A stretch of DNA of 64,000 nt from SFWF01 sp045636705 (GCA_045636705.1 JAZTYA010000011.1:1-64000); one strand, 5' to 3'. Positions 9,179-18,416 are shown, counted from the stretch's first letter. The notes: generated by a model from the letters alone, not told the origin. A program made the numbers and translations.

Positions 9179-9194
9179 TGATATAATTATATCA
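9179..9194. promoter_or_regulatory. 16-bp perfect palindrome over the beta-glucosidase -10 region
   Basis: TGATATAATTATATCA is a perfect palindrome. It contains TATAAT on both strands (9182-9187 plus, 9186-9191 minus) and gives the beta-glucosidase gene an extended -10 (TTGATATAAT). Related ATATCAA and TATCAA words repeat through 9200-9235. It could be an operator for the divergent bgl/araC pair. Confidence 0.5.
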
Positions 9195-9261
9195 ACTAAA
9201 AAATCAAAAAAATATATCAATTTTATCAAATAATATAACAATTTTAACTTTTGGTGGTTTT

Positions 9262-10107
9262 ATGGAATATGAACTTGTAATCCCTTCTCTTTCTACTTGT
9301 GCATTAAGAATTTTTGATGCTAATGAAGGAATTGATGAAATTCAAATTGCCGACTGGCATCTGCATCGTGAATATGAAATGATTCTTTCCCTTTCGGAAA
9401 CAAAGAACTTTTATATAGGTAACGATGAGGTCGAACTCCGTTCGGGTGATATATTTTTTATAAACAGTAACATTCCGCACAAGTGTGTAACTAATGTTGG
9501 TTCAACCTCTGTTTTGTTACAGTTCAATATTTCTGCTGACGGAAACTTGTTTGAAGAATTAAAGCTTAGCGGAATACTTGGTGAAACTAAAACCTCCTAC
9601 ATTGTTTTTGAAGCTAACTCACCTATAAATCGTGAAATTACAACCTGCATAAATAAAATCAGAGAAGAATATGCTAAGCAGGATAGATATTTTGATTATT
9701 TTATTAAATCCTACCTGTATGAATTAATCGCGCTCTTGTACCGACACGGTATTTTGACCGACTATAATAAGTTTTTAGAAGAAATACCTCATCTGCTCCC
9801 CGTTTTAAAATACATAAGCGAACATTATAACGAACATTTATCACTTGCCGATGTCAGTGCAGTTGCTAATATGCATTCCTCTTATTTTTGCAAGGTTTTC
9901 AGAAAGGCTCTTGGAATTTCCTTTGTTGAATATTTAAACCTTGTTCGCATAAGTTATGCAAAGACATTACTTGAAACGACCCAGAAAAATATTACCGAAA
10001 TTGCTTTTGAGGTAGGATTTTCTTCGATTTCGTATTTTATAAAGACCTTTAAAAAATACAATTACTACTCACCAAATAAGTATAAATCAATTCTTGAAAA
10101 AAAGTAA
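9262..10107 (+). CDS. AraC-family transcriptional regulator
   Basis: 281 residues. N-terminal cupin-like sensor domain (about 1-150; HLHREYEMI and the FFINSNIPHKC strand), then two helix-turn-helix units (about 180-280) with the AraC signature LNLVRISYAKTLLETT and ITEIAFEVGFSSISYFIKTF. The domain order is that of sugar-responsive activators. It is divergent from the GH3 beta-glucosidase across a 127-base gap, so beta-glucoside control is the natural inference. GGTGG precedes the ATG at 9262. A terminator follows at once. Confidence 0.9.
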   Translation: MEYELVIPSLSTCALRIFDANEGIDEIQIADWHLHREYEMILSLSETKNFYIGNDEVELRSGDIFFINSNIPHKCVTNVGSTSVLLQFNISADGNLFEELKLSGILGETKTSYIVFEANSPINREITTCINKIREEYAKQDRYFDYFIKSYLYELIALLYRHGILTDYNKFLEEIPHLLPVLKYISEHYNEHLSLADVSAVANMHSSYFCKVFRKALGISFVEYLNLVRISYAKTLLETTQKNITEIAFEVGFSSISYFIKTFKKYNYYSPNKYKSILEKK

Positions 10108-10131
10108 AGCAGTTGCTACAAGCAACTGCTT
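10107..10131 (+). terminator. Intrinsic terminator of the AraC gene
   Basis: 11-bp stem (AAGCAGTTGCT with AGCAACTGCTT), 3-base loop, then seven or more T. The stop codon of araC overlaps the stem start; the hairpin may also serve the convergent MFS gene. Confidence 0.9.
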
Positions 10132-10134
10132 TTT

Positions 10135-11379
10135 TTATTTGTTTTTCTTAAAATATCGCATAGCTGTAAACACTATAAAAATACCAAGTATTGGGAACAA
10201 TGCGGTAACGAGCATACCTATTTTTAGTCCCACCTGCTCTGCTGATATGTTAAGTGAATTACCAAGACTTACGGCAAAATCGGTCATCGAAACCTTATCG
10301 ACAACAAAGCCTAAAAGCTGCGGTGAAACCGATGCTCCAAGGTCTCCGCCAGACGCCATTAAAGCAAATGCCGCAACAGACGCGTTTGGTATATTTTCTT
10401 CCATCATAATAAGTGTTCCGGGCCATAGCATAGAGGTGCAAAAACCTGTCAAAACACAGGCTATAAACGCTACTAATACATTTGAAGATAAACCAACAAA
10501 GAGATAGCAAATGGTAGCACCAATCATACTGATAAGCAGGGTTTTTAAGATGTTTTTTCCGAACTTTGCATATCCAATTCGTGCAAGTCCTAAAAGAACG
10601 GCAAACATTGCGGCACCTAAAACATCCCCTACCGTCTTATCTATTCCCAAGGCATTTTCCATATAGGTTGAAATCCAGTTTGCCATAGCGTTTTCCGAGC
10701 AACTTCCAAAGAAAATACAGGCTACACAAAGGGCTAGCCCCATAAAGCGCTTGTTTGTCTTATTTTTAGAACCTTGGTTTGTTTTATCCTCTGCCATATC
10801 CGGCATTGGAGAAAACATAAACATCAAAGCAGGAATTATAGGAAGTAAACTTAAAAAAATAATAAGATAAATCCAGTTATTTGCACCAAAAACCTTTAAA
10901 AAGAGGGTGCTTATCACTATCATGGTGAATGTTCCAAATGCATAGAGTGAGTGAAGCATACTCATATCTCTACCTGGGTTTTTAGATGGAATTGCTGCTA
11001 TAAGTGGGCTTAAAAGCACCTCTGAAAGTCCTGATGCTACCGAAAAGATTACCGTTCCGATAAGCAGTCCTATGTAGGCAAAATTTGGAAACAGTGTCGG
11101 CAATACGGCATATAACAGTAGTCCCAACGCGGTCAAAAACGGCATTACCCTTACCATTAATTTAACATTAAAATACTTTGTAAACGCTGTAAAAATAAGA
11201 TCAATGCTAAGTTGAGTAAAGAAATTCACAAGAACCAGTGTGCCTAATAGCGTGTAGGATATACCAAACAATTCTCTGAATGTCATAAACAAAATCGGTG
11301 GCACGCAAAATACAGATGACATTGTAAAATATGACATAAAGCAAGCAAGTCTTGTGATTTTAAAATTTGAAGTCTGCAT
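10135..11379 (-). CDS. MFS transporter (fucose-permease-like)
   Basis: 414 residues, about 12 hydrophobic helices with a charged central loop near 200 (DMAEDKTNQGSKNKTNKR). It resembles the sugar-type MFS branch (FHS/fucose permease-like proteins), but I cannot name the substrate. The start is set at ATG 11379 because AGAAAGG lies 6 bases upstream; a TTG at 11397 overlaps that site. It follows the ICMT-like gene by 11 bases, so apbE, ICMT-like and MFS probably form one minus-strand unit. Its 3' end meets the araC terminator. Confidence 0.75.
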   Translation of the reverse strand: MQTSNFKITRLACFMSYFTMSSVFCVPPILFMTFRELFGISYTLLGTLVLVNFFTQLSIDLIFTAFTKYFNVKLMVRVMPFLTALGLLLYAVLPTLFPNFAYIGLLIGTVIFSVASGLSEVLLSPLIAAIPSKNPGRDMSMLHSLYAFGTFTMIVISTLFLKVFGANNWIYLIIFLSLLPIIPALMFMFSPMPDMAEDKTNQGSKNKTNKRFMGLALCVACIFFGSCSENAMANWISTYMENALGIDKTVGDVLGAAMFAVLLGLARIGYAKFGKNILKTLLISMIGATICYLFVGLSSNVLVAFIACVLTGFCTSMLWPGTLIMMEENIPNASVAAFALMASGGDLGASVSPQLLGFVVDKVSMTDFAVSLGNSLNISAEQVGLKIGMLVTALFPILGIFIVFTAMRYFKKNK

Positions 11380-11390
11380 ATAAAACCTTT

Positions 11391-12062
11391 CTACCAAATA
11401 AACGGAATTAGTCGGTATTTAACCTTTTGCTTGTATTCTTTATAGCCTTGGAGTTCTTCTTCCAAAAGCTCCTCTTCCCCTTTAATTCTTATGGCAATTA
11501 TAAAGGGATAGGCTAGAAAAATCAAGAACGAATATATAGAACCTAGTATAAGCGGCATTGATAAAAACAAAATTAGTGTCACGCTATACATAGGGTGACG
11601 GACAATACCGTAAAGTCCTGTATCTATGACCTTTTGGTTTTCCTGTACCTTTATAGTTCGGCTTAAATAGGTGTTTTCTCTTAAAACCTCGGCATAAAGT
11701 ATGTATGCTATTAGGAAAACTGCCGCCGCAATAAGTGAAACTGTTTTCGGTAGCATAAACCAACCAAAACGAAAACCAAGTCCCGCTAAAACAAAGCCTA
11801 TAAAGAACATAAGACCGCTTAATTTCACAACCAAATCTTGTTCTTTTCGGCTTTCCTTGGCGTTAAGACGCTCTTTTAAAAGCTGTGGGTTTTTAATCAT
11901 CAAAAGTATTCCTGCAAAAAACATAGGGATAAAAAGAAGACTCAAAAACAACCAACCATTAAAGAAATTAAAGGTTCCCGCAGGTAGAAATAAAAGCACT
12001 CCTACCAAAACAACACCTAATAAAAATTTAGTTATTGCGCTAAAAAATAGTTTTACTGTCAT
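11391..12062 (-). CDS. Isoprenylcysteine carboxyl methyltransferase (ICMT)-family membrane protein
   Basis: 223 residues, about five membrane helices. The C-terminal SAM-binding part has the family block GLYGIVRHPMYSVTLILF followed by EEELLEEELQGYKEYKQKV and a terminal PFIW, typical of the ICMT/PEMT superfamily. Bacterial members are mostly of unknown substrate, since bacteria do not prenylate cysteine as eukaryotes do; methylation of a lipid or small molecule is an inference. 16 bases downstream of apbE. Confidence 0.8.
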   Translation of the reverse strand: MTVKLFFSAITKFLLGVVLVGVLLFLPAGTFNFFNGWLFLSLLFIPMFFAGILLMIKNPQLLKERLNAKESRKEQDLVVKLSGLMFFIGFVLAGLGFRFGWFMLPKTVSLIAAAVFLIAYILYAEVLRENTYLSRTIKVQENQKVIDTGLYGIVRHPMYSVTLILFLSMPLILGSIYSFLIFLAYPFIIAIRIKGEEELLEEELQGYKEYKQKVKYRLIPFIW

Positions 12063-12078
12063 AATACCCTCGTATTTT

Positions 12079-13158
12079 TTAATCTTTAACTATTATATCA
12101 GAAAAGCCGTTTGAATAAAAGATTTCATAACTGTCCGTTACCCAAAGAGCCTCTACTCCTTCTATACTAGATACGAGTTTTTTACCTTCTTCCAAGGACA
12201 TATTAAAAAGCGCAGTTGAAAGTGCATCGGCAAGTCCGCTATCGTTTGATAGTACCGACACCGAGGTAAAGGTGTTTTTAGGATAGAGGGTTTTACTATC
12301 AATTATATGGTGGTATCTTTTGCCGTCAACCTCATAAAACCTTTGGTATGAACCACTTGTAACAAAGGACTGACCGTTAAGTTTTACTGTCATAATAGAG
12401 GCTATATCACTCGTTGTATCAGGATTAGTGATTGCCGCAGTCCAAGGACTGCCGTCTGCCCTGCTACCAATAGTTCTAATGTTTCCACCAATATTTAAAG
12501 TATAATTTGTTACACCTTTTTCTATTAGAGCTTTGGCAATTTGCTCGGTAGCATAGCCTTTACCGATAGCACCGACATCCAAACTCATTTCCTCATTCTC
12601 AAGGAAAACGGTTGAGTTTTCGCGGTCAATTATAACCTTTGAAAAATCGGTATGTTTGGCCGCCTCGGTTAGTTCATCGCTAGTCGGTAATTTGGCATTT
12701 TCAGGGTTATTTATACCCTCTGTACGATAATCGTGCCAGATAGATAAAACACTACCAAAAGCGACATTTACATTGCCGTTTGTAAGGTCAAAAACAGATT
12801 TACAAAAGTCTAGTAAACCGATTATGCGAGCATCAACCTTAACAGGCTCAAGCCCTGCATTTTGGTTTATTGTGCGAATATTATTAATACCCTCATAGCT
12901 TTTATAAATGTCATATAGGTTGTTATATTCCGAGAGCTGTTCCTCGATAAATTCGCATTTCTCATTAAAGGCATTTTCATCTGTATCGTAGCCTACTATA
13001 ACCGACACGGTATCGAAATAATCTAAATATGTTGCCGTGAATTTTTTTAAAGTCTCGGTTTCACCCGAAGTTTTTGTGTTATCGGTATTACCACACGAAA
13101 CTAAAAATGTAAGAGCAAAGCAAACAACCAAAAAAATACTGATTATTTTTTTTAGCAT
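12079..13158 (-). CDS. apbE: FAD:protein FMN transferase (ApbE) lipoprotein
   Basis: 359 residues. Lipoprotein signal with lipobox LVSC (Cys22), so it works outside the membrane. ApbE uses FAD to attach FMN covalently to Thr/Ser of target proteins such as RnfG and RnfD. Landmarks: LDVGAIGKGYATE (193-205), NIGGNI (222-227), the HHIID region (283-287) and LADALSTAL (309-317). The usual HIIDPxTG reads HIIDSKTLYP here. The adjacent upstream gene encodes a two-repeat lipoprotein that is a plausible substrate; RnfG and RnfD lie 20 kb away. Confidence 0.93.
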   Translation of the reverse strand: MLKKIISIFLVVCFALTFLVSCGNTDNTKTSGETETLKKFTATYLDYFDTVSVIVGYDTDENAFNEKCEFIEEQLSEYNNLYDIYKSYEGINNIRTINQNAGLEPVKVDARIIGLLDFCKSVFDLTNGNVNVAFGSVLSIWHDYRTEGINNPENAKLPTSDELTEAAKHTDFSKVIIDRENSTVFLENEEMSLDVGAIGKGYATEQIAKALIEKGVTNYTLNIGGNIRTIGSRADGSPWTAAITNPDTTSDIASIMTVKLNGQSFVTSGSYQRFYEVDGKRYHHIIDSKTLYPKNTFTSVSVLSNDSGLADALSTALFNMSLEEGKKLVSSIEGVEALWVTDSYEIFYSNGFSDIIVKD

Positions 13159-13185
13159 TATTTAAAATCCTCGTTTATAAAAAAT

Positions 13186-13207
13186 GAGGGGACTTTGCAA
13201 TCCCCTC
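13186..13207 (-). terminator. Intrinsic terminator between the two-repeat lipoprotein gene and apbE
   Basis: GAGGGGA/TCCCCTC stem with an 8-base loop, followed on the minus strand by ATTTTTTATAAA. It should end most transcripts of the lipoprotein gene, with apbE perhaps read by leak-through or its own promoter. Confidence 0.8.
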
Positions 13208-13230
13208 TTTAAAAGACTAAATTTATTTAA

Positions 13231-14208
13231 TTATTCAGCAATGGAAGCAGCCTTTGATAGAACCTTAACATAGTTAGCGATGCTCATTGTGCATCCTACC
13301 TTAAGGTCTTCTTCAGAGCCTGTTACAGCGGTAATCTCAGAAGCGGTCTTACCAACCATAAACTTTGCAAAAGCGTCAGCCTGCTCATACCATTCTTTAC
13401 CAATGGGAGAAGCAGCCTTCATGCTGTAATCTTCCTTAAGGTTTCTCTTGGTATTCTTGTAATTTTTGTTTGAGATAGTGCCATCATCAGCAACAGAAAC
13501 CTTAGGCTGAATTTCATCAACGATAGCAGCTAATACCTTGCCGTCAGCATCTACAACAGCTGCGCCGAATGTAGAATCGAACTCTGCAGTAGCGTCGCCC
13601 TTATCATCCTTATCCTTTGATTTGGAAGCATCTGTAGAAACGTTAAGGCCTAACTTAAAGCCTTCTGCTGCGGTAAAGGAAACTGCCTGAGCGTCTTCGC
13701 TTGCCTTCTTTAAAGACTCAACGAAATCGGTTGTAGTAATTGTGCAGCCTGCTTTAAGGTCGGTGTCGGTTTCTACTGAAGCAGTAATTTCTGCAAATGT
13801 CTTACCTACACACCATTTTTCAAAAGCGTCAGCCTGCTCAAACCACTCTTTACCGATAGGAGAAGCGTTATAAGCTACCATACCGTAGTCGCCCTTCTTC
13901 TCATACTTTGTACGAAGGTCAACCTTGTCTAAATCAACTATTTTGCCGTCTTTAACCTCAACTGAAGTCTGTGCACAGTCAATCTGAACCGATACAACCT
14001 TGCCGTCCTTATCGAAAACGGCAGTAGCAACTGTTGCATCTACTTCAGCCTTTGCATTCTTATCAGCTGTCTTATCAGCAGAAGAATCCAAAGAAACTGT
14101 AACGCCCATTCCGAGCTTGTAATCAGCTGTCTTAGCTGCATTCTTTCCGCAAGCAGCAAATGAAGCAACCAAAGCTAATGCTAGGACTAATGCTAAAATC
14201 TTTTTCAT
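13231..14208 (-). CDS. Two-repeat lipoprotein, FMN-binding-like candidate
   Basis: 325 residues. Lipoprotein signal with lipobox FAAC (Cys20). The mature part is a tandem duplication: repeat 1 about 29-170, repeat 2 about 184-322. Each repeat has a KLG strand, an acidic Lys/Asp linker, an A-x-x-D-x-DGKV strand, then SPIGKEW(FY)EQADAF, VGKT, and a closing motif DLKAGCT (150-156) or DLKVGCT (301-307). The shape (beta-rich domain ending in D-x-x-x-G-x-T before a helix) recalls FMN_bind domains of RnfG/NqrC, whose Thr carries FMN, and apbE is next door. Function is otherwise unknown; flavinylation is inference. AGAAAGGA precedes the ATG. Confidence 0.7.
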   Translation of the reverse strand: MKKILALVLALALVASFAACGKNAAKTADYKLGMGVTVSLDSSADKTADKNAKAEVDATVATAVFDKDGKVVSVQIDCAQTSVEVKDGKIVDLDKVDLRTKYEKKGDYGMVAYNASPIGKEWFEQADAFEKWCVGKTFAEITASVETDTDLKAGCTITTTDFVESLKKASEDAQAVSFTAAEGFKLGLNVSTDASKSKDKDDKGDATAEFDSTFGAAVVDADGKVLAAIVDEIQPKVSVADDGTISNKNYKNTKRNLKEDYSMKAASPIGKEWYEQADAFAKFMVGKTASEITAVTGSEEDLKVGCTMSIANYVKVLSKAASIAE

Positions 14209-14331
14209 AACAAATTATCCTTTCTAAGATAAATTTACATATCTCGGAGTATATTATCCCCAAGTTGAATTCATTTTACACTAAAAATTCAAAAAGGTCA
14301 ATACATTTTGGAAAAGTTTGTTAATTTTTTA

Positions 14332-15750
14332 TCAATTGGCCTTCAAAACTTTGAGGGTATTAGTATTTCCTGACACGTTTATTGGTGTGCCTCCTATTAT
14401 TACAACTGTGTCCCCTTTTTTAACAACATCAATTTGTTTTGCGCAATCAAGAGCGTGTTGGAAGAGTTTTTCTTCGCTTTCCTGCGCTATTGCTAAAACG
14501 GGATGAACTCCCCAAGAAAGCGACATTTGATGAAAGGTTTTTTCTTCCGGTGTTGCCGCGACAATTGTTTCTGAAGGTCTGAATTTTGAAAGCCTTCTGG
14601 CCGAATAACCCGATTTTGTAACAACTATAACCGCTGCTGCTCCTAAATCCTTTGCGGTAGTGCAAGCCGCATCACAAATTGCATTTGTGCTTGTAGTATC
14701 ATTATAAAACATACGGTTTGCAAACATATCCAGTGCTAAAGCATCGCTTTCGGCTTGCTCGGCTATCTTTGACATTACCCCAACAACCCTTGCAGGATGC
14801 ACGCCCATAGCGGTTTCACCCGAAAGCATAACCGCACTTGTGCCGTCAAAAACCGCATTTGCAACGTCGGTTATCTCTGCTCTTGTAGGATTAAAGGCAT
14901 GTTGCATAGATTCTAGCATCTGAGTGGCTGTTATTACTATCTTTCCTGAACCATAACATTTTCTTATAAATCTCTTTTGAATTCCGGGTAATTTTTCATA
15001 TTCAACCTCAACGCCCATATCTCCGCGCGCAATCATTATTCCGTCCGACTCCAAAAGAATTTGGTCAAACGCCTCTATTCCCTCGATGTTTTCAATTTTT
15101 GAAATTATTTTAATATTGTGTCCGCCGTGATAGTTTATAAACTTTCTAAGTGCTATAACGTCAGATGCAGAACGCACAAAAGATGCCGCTATATAATCAA
15201 TGTCGTTTTCAATGCCGAAAATAATATCATCTTTATCCCTATTTGAAAGATAAGGCATATTAATACGAACTCCGGGGATATTTATGCTCTTTTGGTTACC
15301 AAGAGTGCCTCCTACATTAACTGTACATATAATATCTGTTTTATTTGTTTCCAAAACGGTAAAGCTTAACTTACCATCGTCTACCTTAATAATATCTCCA
15401 TTTTTTATTAAACTAGGTAAAGCAGAAAATGAAATCGACACCGAGTTTTTATCGCCTAAAATCTCTTTCGTTGTAAAAACAAAGTTTTCGTTTTCGTTTA
15501 AGTTTACAGACCCATCTTTAAGATATCCCGTTCTGATTTCAGGCCCTCGGGTATCCAAAATTATCGCAGCAGGAAGACCTAGTTTTTCCCTTACACTTTT
15601 AAATGTATCAATCGTCTTTTTATGATTATCCAGGTTTGAATGTGAAAGGTTGATTCTTACAACGTTCATCCCCTTTTTAAACATTTCTTCTATTACCTTT
15701 TCAGTTTGACTTGCAGGTCCTAAAGTACAAATGATTTTAGTTTTTCTCAT
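14332..15750 (-). CDS. pyk: Pyruvate kinase
   Basis: 472 residues, last step of glycolysis (PEP + ADP to pyruvate + ATP). Starts MRKTKIICTLGPASQ, contains VVRINLSHS, the Mg/PEP site block IISKIENIEGIEAFDQIL, MIARGDMGVEV, ATQMLESM and the GETAMG loop. There is no extra C-terminal PEP-utiliser domain of the kind seen in Bacillus and some Clostridia. AAGGAAG lies 6 bases before the ATG. Stands alone; the downstream lipoprotein gene is 123 bases away and I see no clear hairpin between them. Confidence 0.96.
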   Translation of the reverse strand: MRKTKIICTLGPASQTEKVIEEMFKKGMNVVRINLSHSNLDNHKKTIDTFKSVREKLGLPAAIILDTRGPEIRTGYLKDGSVNLNENENFVFTTKEILGDKNSVSISFSALPSLIKNGDIIKVDDGKLSFTVLETNKTDIICTVNVGGTLGNQKSINIPGVRINMPYLSNRDKDDIIFGIENDIDYIAASFVRSASDVIALRKFINYHGGHNIKIISKIENIEGIEAFDQILLESDGIMIARGDMGVEVEYEKLPGIQKRFIRKCYGSGKIVITATQMLESMQHAFNPTRAEITDVANAVFDGTSAVMLSGETAMGVHPARVVGVMSKIAEQAESDALALDMFANRMFYNDTTSTNAICDAACTTAKDLGAAAVIVVTKSGYSARRLSKFRPSETIVAATPEEKTFHQMSLSWGVHPVLAIAQESEEKLFQHALDCAKQIDVVKKGDTVVIIGGTPINVSGNTNTLKVLKAN

Positions 15751-15819
15751 AAAAAATCTTCCTTTGAATATTATTTAAAAAAATTTTTGCGTGTAAACGA
15801 AACTTTACATAAAAATCTC

Positions 15820-15848
15820 TTGAATCGCAACCGATTTTATGTTATAGT
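15820..15848 (+). promoter_or_regulatory. Sigma-A promoter of nagA
   Basis: TTGAAT (15820-15825), 17-base spacer ending in TGT, and TATAGT (15843-15848): a good -35 with an extended -10, 26 bases before the nagA ATG. Confidence 0.75.
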
Positions 15849-15874
15849 TGATTTTAGCAAAACGAGGTGTTTTT

Positions 15875-17017
15875 ATGAAAGCAATTATTAACGGAAAAAT
15901 CATATTAGAGAATACTATTTTAGAAGATAGCGTTCTTCTTTTTGATAAAAAAATTGAGGGGATCGTTTCAAATAACGAGGTTCCAAAAGATGCCGAAATT
16001 ATCGATGCAAAAGGTGGCTTTATTGCTCCCGGTCTTATTGATTTGCACATTCACGGATATTTAGGCAAAGACGTTTGCGACGGCGAAGAAGAAAGCATTC
16101 GCACTATTTCTAAAGGTCTTTTAGCAAACGGTGTTACAGGTTACCTTCCCACAACTATGACGGTTGATATGAAGGTTATTAAAAAAGCGTTGGATGTTTG
16201 CCGCGCACTTAAAGAAGAAAGTCGTGATTGGGACGGCAGTACTATTTTAGGTTGCCACGCTGAAGGTCCTTTTATTAGTGAAAAGAAAAAAGGCGCTCAG
16301 GATGCAAAATACATCCTTGCTCCCGATGCTAATTTTGTAAAGGAATATTCAGATATCATTGGCGTTATTACCCTTGCTCCCGAAACAGACAGCGAAGATT
16401 TTAAGGCTATTAAAGAAATTGCTAATAAAACAAACGTTGTAGTTTCAATGGGACATACTTCTGCCGACTATAAAACCGCAATGGCAGGCGTTAAAGCAGG
16501 CGTTAAACACGCTACCCACCTTTTCAACGCTATGACTCCTTTAGCTCATCGTGAACCCGGTGTTGTTGGCGCAGCTTTAGCCTCTGACGTTACTTGTGAA
16601 CTTATTGTTGACACCTTCCACGTTGATGCAGCTTTATATGATATGCTCTGGAAGGTTAAAGGCAGAAACCTTTGCTTTATCACCGACTGCCTACCTGCAG
16701 GTGGTTTGCCCGAAGGCGAATACACCTTAGGCGGACAGAAAATAATTTATAGAGGCATTGTTTGCCGACTCGAGGACGGAACTGTTGCCGGAAGCATTTT
16801 ACATCTAAACCGTGGTGTTTGGAATGTATTTAAAAATTCGAGCATTCCGCTTTACGAGTGTGTAAACTGCGCTTCTTTAACCCCTGCAACTATTTTAGGC
16901 CTCGACAAAACTAAAGGTTCTATTGCGGTTGGCAAGGATGCAGACATTATTATAACCGACAAAGAATTTGAGGTTAAAAAGACTATTATTGGAGGCAAGA
17001 TTAAATATGAAAACTAA
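15875..17017 (+). CDS. nagA: N-acetylglucosamine-6-phosphate deacetylase
   Basis: 380 residues. Removes acetate from GlcNAc-6-P to give GlcN-6-P for glycolysis or cell-wall synthesis. Metal-binding LIDLHIHG (His58, His60), GCHAEGPFI, SMGHTSAD, KHATHLFNAMTPLAHREPG and the catalytic Asp region FITDCLPAGG are all present. ATG 15875 is chosen because GAGGTG lies 5 bases before it; an upstream TTG at 15848 overlaps the promoter. The stop overlaps the next gene by 11 bases, so the two are translationally coupled and likely act on the same amino sugar. Confidence 0.93.
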   Translation: MKAIINGKIILENTILEDSVLLFDKKIEGIVSNNEVPKDAEIIDAKGGFIAPGLIDLHIHGYLGKDVCDGEEESIRTISKGLLANGVTGYLPTTMTVDMKVIKKALDVCRALKEESRDWDGSTILGCHAEGPFISEKKKGAQDAKYILAPDANFVKEYSDIIGVITLAPETDSEDFKAIKEIANKTNVVVSMGHTSADYKTAMAGVKAGVKHATHLFNAMTPLAHREPGVVGAALASDVTCELIVDTFHVDAALYDMLWKVKGRNLCFITDCLPAGGLPEGEYTLGGQKIIYRGIVCRLEDGTVAGSILHLNRGVWNVFKNSSIPLYECVNCASLTPATILGLDKTKGSIAVGKDADIIITDKEFEVKKTIIGGKIKYEN

Positions 17018-18383
17018 AATTGATGCAAAACTCGACCCTAAATTTATTCCTCTTTCCTTAGTTTGCCGCGAAATGCGTGAAACCACCAAGGAAGATGGTC
17101 AAGATTTAGTTATCGCTATTGAACGTAATAAGGGATTTACTTCTACTTATAAAACCCGAATTTATAAAGACGGCTGCGGCAAAGACGAGGAGAACTTCCT
17201 TTTTGTTGAAAGAATGACCAAGGCTTTATTATGGGTTGCAGGCGGATATAAGATTTATATCGGTGGAAGCCCTGTTGTTGGCGAAAAAATTAAAGCCGCT
17301 TATACCAAGGACGGTCTTCGCGGTTTTGACGTTGTATTTATGGAAAGAGTTTACGAAAAGCCCTTTGAGGTTGTTCTTTGCAGCCTCGAAGACGCTCCAA
17401 AAACTTATCAAGCTTCCGAGCCCGTTGGCCGTCATCTTGACGGTTGCCGTATCGGTTTTGATGCAGGCGGAAGCGACCGTAAGGTTAGCGCTGTTATAAA
17501 CGGAGAAAGCGTTTACTCTGAAGAGGTTGTTTGGTTCCCTAAAACAAACACCGACCCCGATTATCACTACAAGGGAATTTTAGAGGCAATGAAAACTGCC
17601 GCTTCTCATATGCCACGTGTTGACGCTATCGGCGTATCAAGCGCAGGTGTTTACGTTGACAATCGCATCATGGTAGCTTCCCTTTTCTTAAAAGTTAGCG
17701 ATGAGGACTTCGATAAAAAGGTTAAGAACATGTACATCGACGTTGCTCGCGAAATCGGTGAGAATATTCCTGTAGAGGTTGCTAACGACGGTGACGTTAC
17801 CGCTCTTGCAGGCGCAATGAACCTTAACGACAACTCTGTTTTAGGTGTTGCTATGGGTACCTCTGAAGCAGGCGGTTACGTTGACCCTAACGGAAACATT
17901 ACAGGTTGGCTTAACGAACTTGCTTTCGTTCCCGTTGACTATTGCAAGGATTCTATGGTTGACGAATGGTCCGGCGACTTTGGTTGCGGTGTTAAGTATT
18001 TCTCTCAGGATGCTGTAATTAAGCTTGCCCCCGCTGCAGGAATTGAACTTGACGAGGCTTTATCCCCTGCCGAAAAGCTAAAGGTTGTTCAAGGCCTTAT
18101 GGAAAAGGACGACCCAAGAGCTGCCGACATTTACGATACCATTGGCACCTACTTTGGTTATGCTATTGCGTTCTACACTGAATTTTATGATATTAAGCAC
18201 GTACTTATTATGGGCCGTGTTACTTCAGGTAAAGGTGGCGTCATCCTTCTAAACCGCGCTCAAGAGGTTTTAGATACCGAGTTCCCCGAACTCAGCAAAA
18301 AGATTACCCTTCACATTCCTGACGAAAATTCAAGAAGAGTAGGTCAGTCTGTTGCTGCCGCTTCACTTCCTAAAATTAAATAA
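17007..18383 (+). CDS. ROK-like sugar kinase with extra N-terminal domain
   Basis: 458 residues. Residues about 147-450 carry an actin-fold kinase: phosphate-1 IGFDAGGSDRK (149-159), IGVSSAG, VEVANDGDVTALAGA (the catalytic Asp region), LGVAMGTSEAGGYVD and VLIMGRVTSGKGG. It looks like a distant ROK or BadF-type kinase; the CxCGxxGC zinc site of classical ROK proteins is absent. About 145 N-terminal residues of unknown fold precede it. GGAGG precedes the ATG, which lies inside the end of nagA. With nagA upstream, phosphorylation of GlcNAc or a related amino sugar is likely but not shown. Confidence 0.7.
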   Translation: MKTKIDAKLDPKFIPLSLVCREMRETTKEDGQDLVIAIERNKGFTSTYKTRIYKDGCGKDEENFLFVERMTKALLWVAGGYKIYIGGSPVVGEKIKAAYTKDGLRGFDVVFMERVYEKPFEVVLCSLEDAPKTYQASEPVGRHLDGCRIGFDAGGSDRKVSAVINGESVYSEEVVWFPKTNTDPDYHYKGILEAMKTAASHMPRVDAIGVSSAGVYVDNRIMVASLFLKVSDEDFDKKVKNMYIDVAREIGENIPVEVANDGDVTALAGAMNLNDNSVLGVAMGTSEAGGYVDPNGNITGWLNELAFVPVDYCKDSMVDEWSGDFGCGVKYFSQDAVIKLAPAAGIELDEALSPAEKLKVVQGLMEKDDPRAADIYDTIGTYFGYAIAFYTEFYDIKHVLIMGRVTSGKGGVILLNRAQEVLDTEFPELSKKITLHIPDENSRRVGQSVAAASLPKIK

Positions 18384-18384
18384 T

Positions 18385-18413
18385 AAAAAGCCCGACGTTT
18401 TGTCGGGCTTTTT
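18385..18413. terminator. Bidirectional intrinsic terminator
   Basis: 12-bp stem AAAAAGCCCGAC/GTCGGGCTTTTT with a GTTTT loop; serves the kinase gene (plus) and nadE (minus, ends at 18417). Confidence 0.95.
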
Positions 18414-18416
18414 ATT

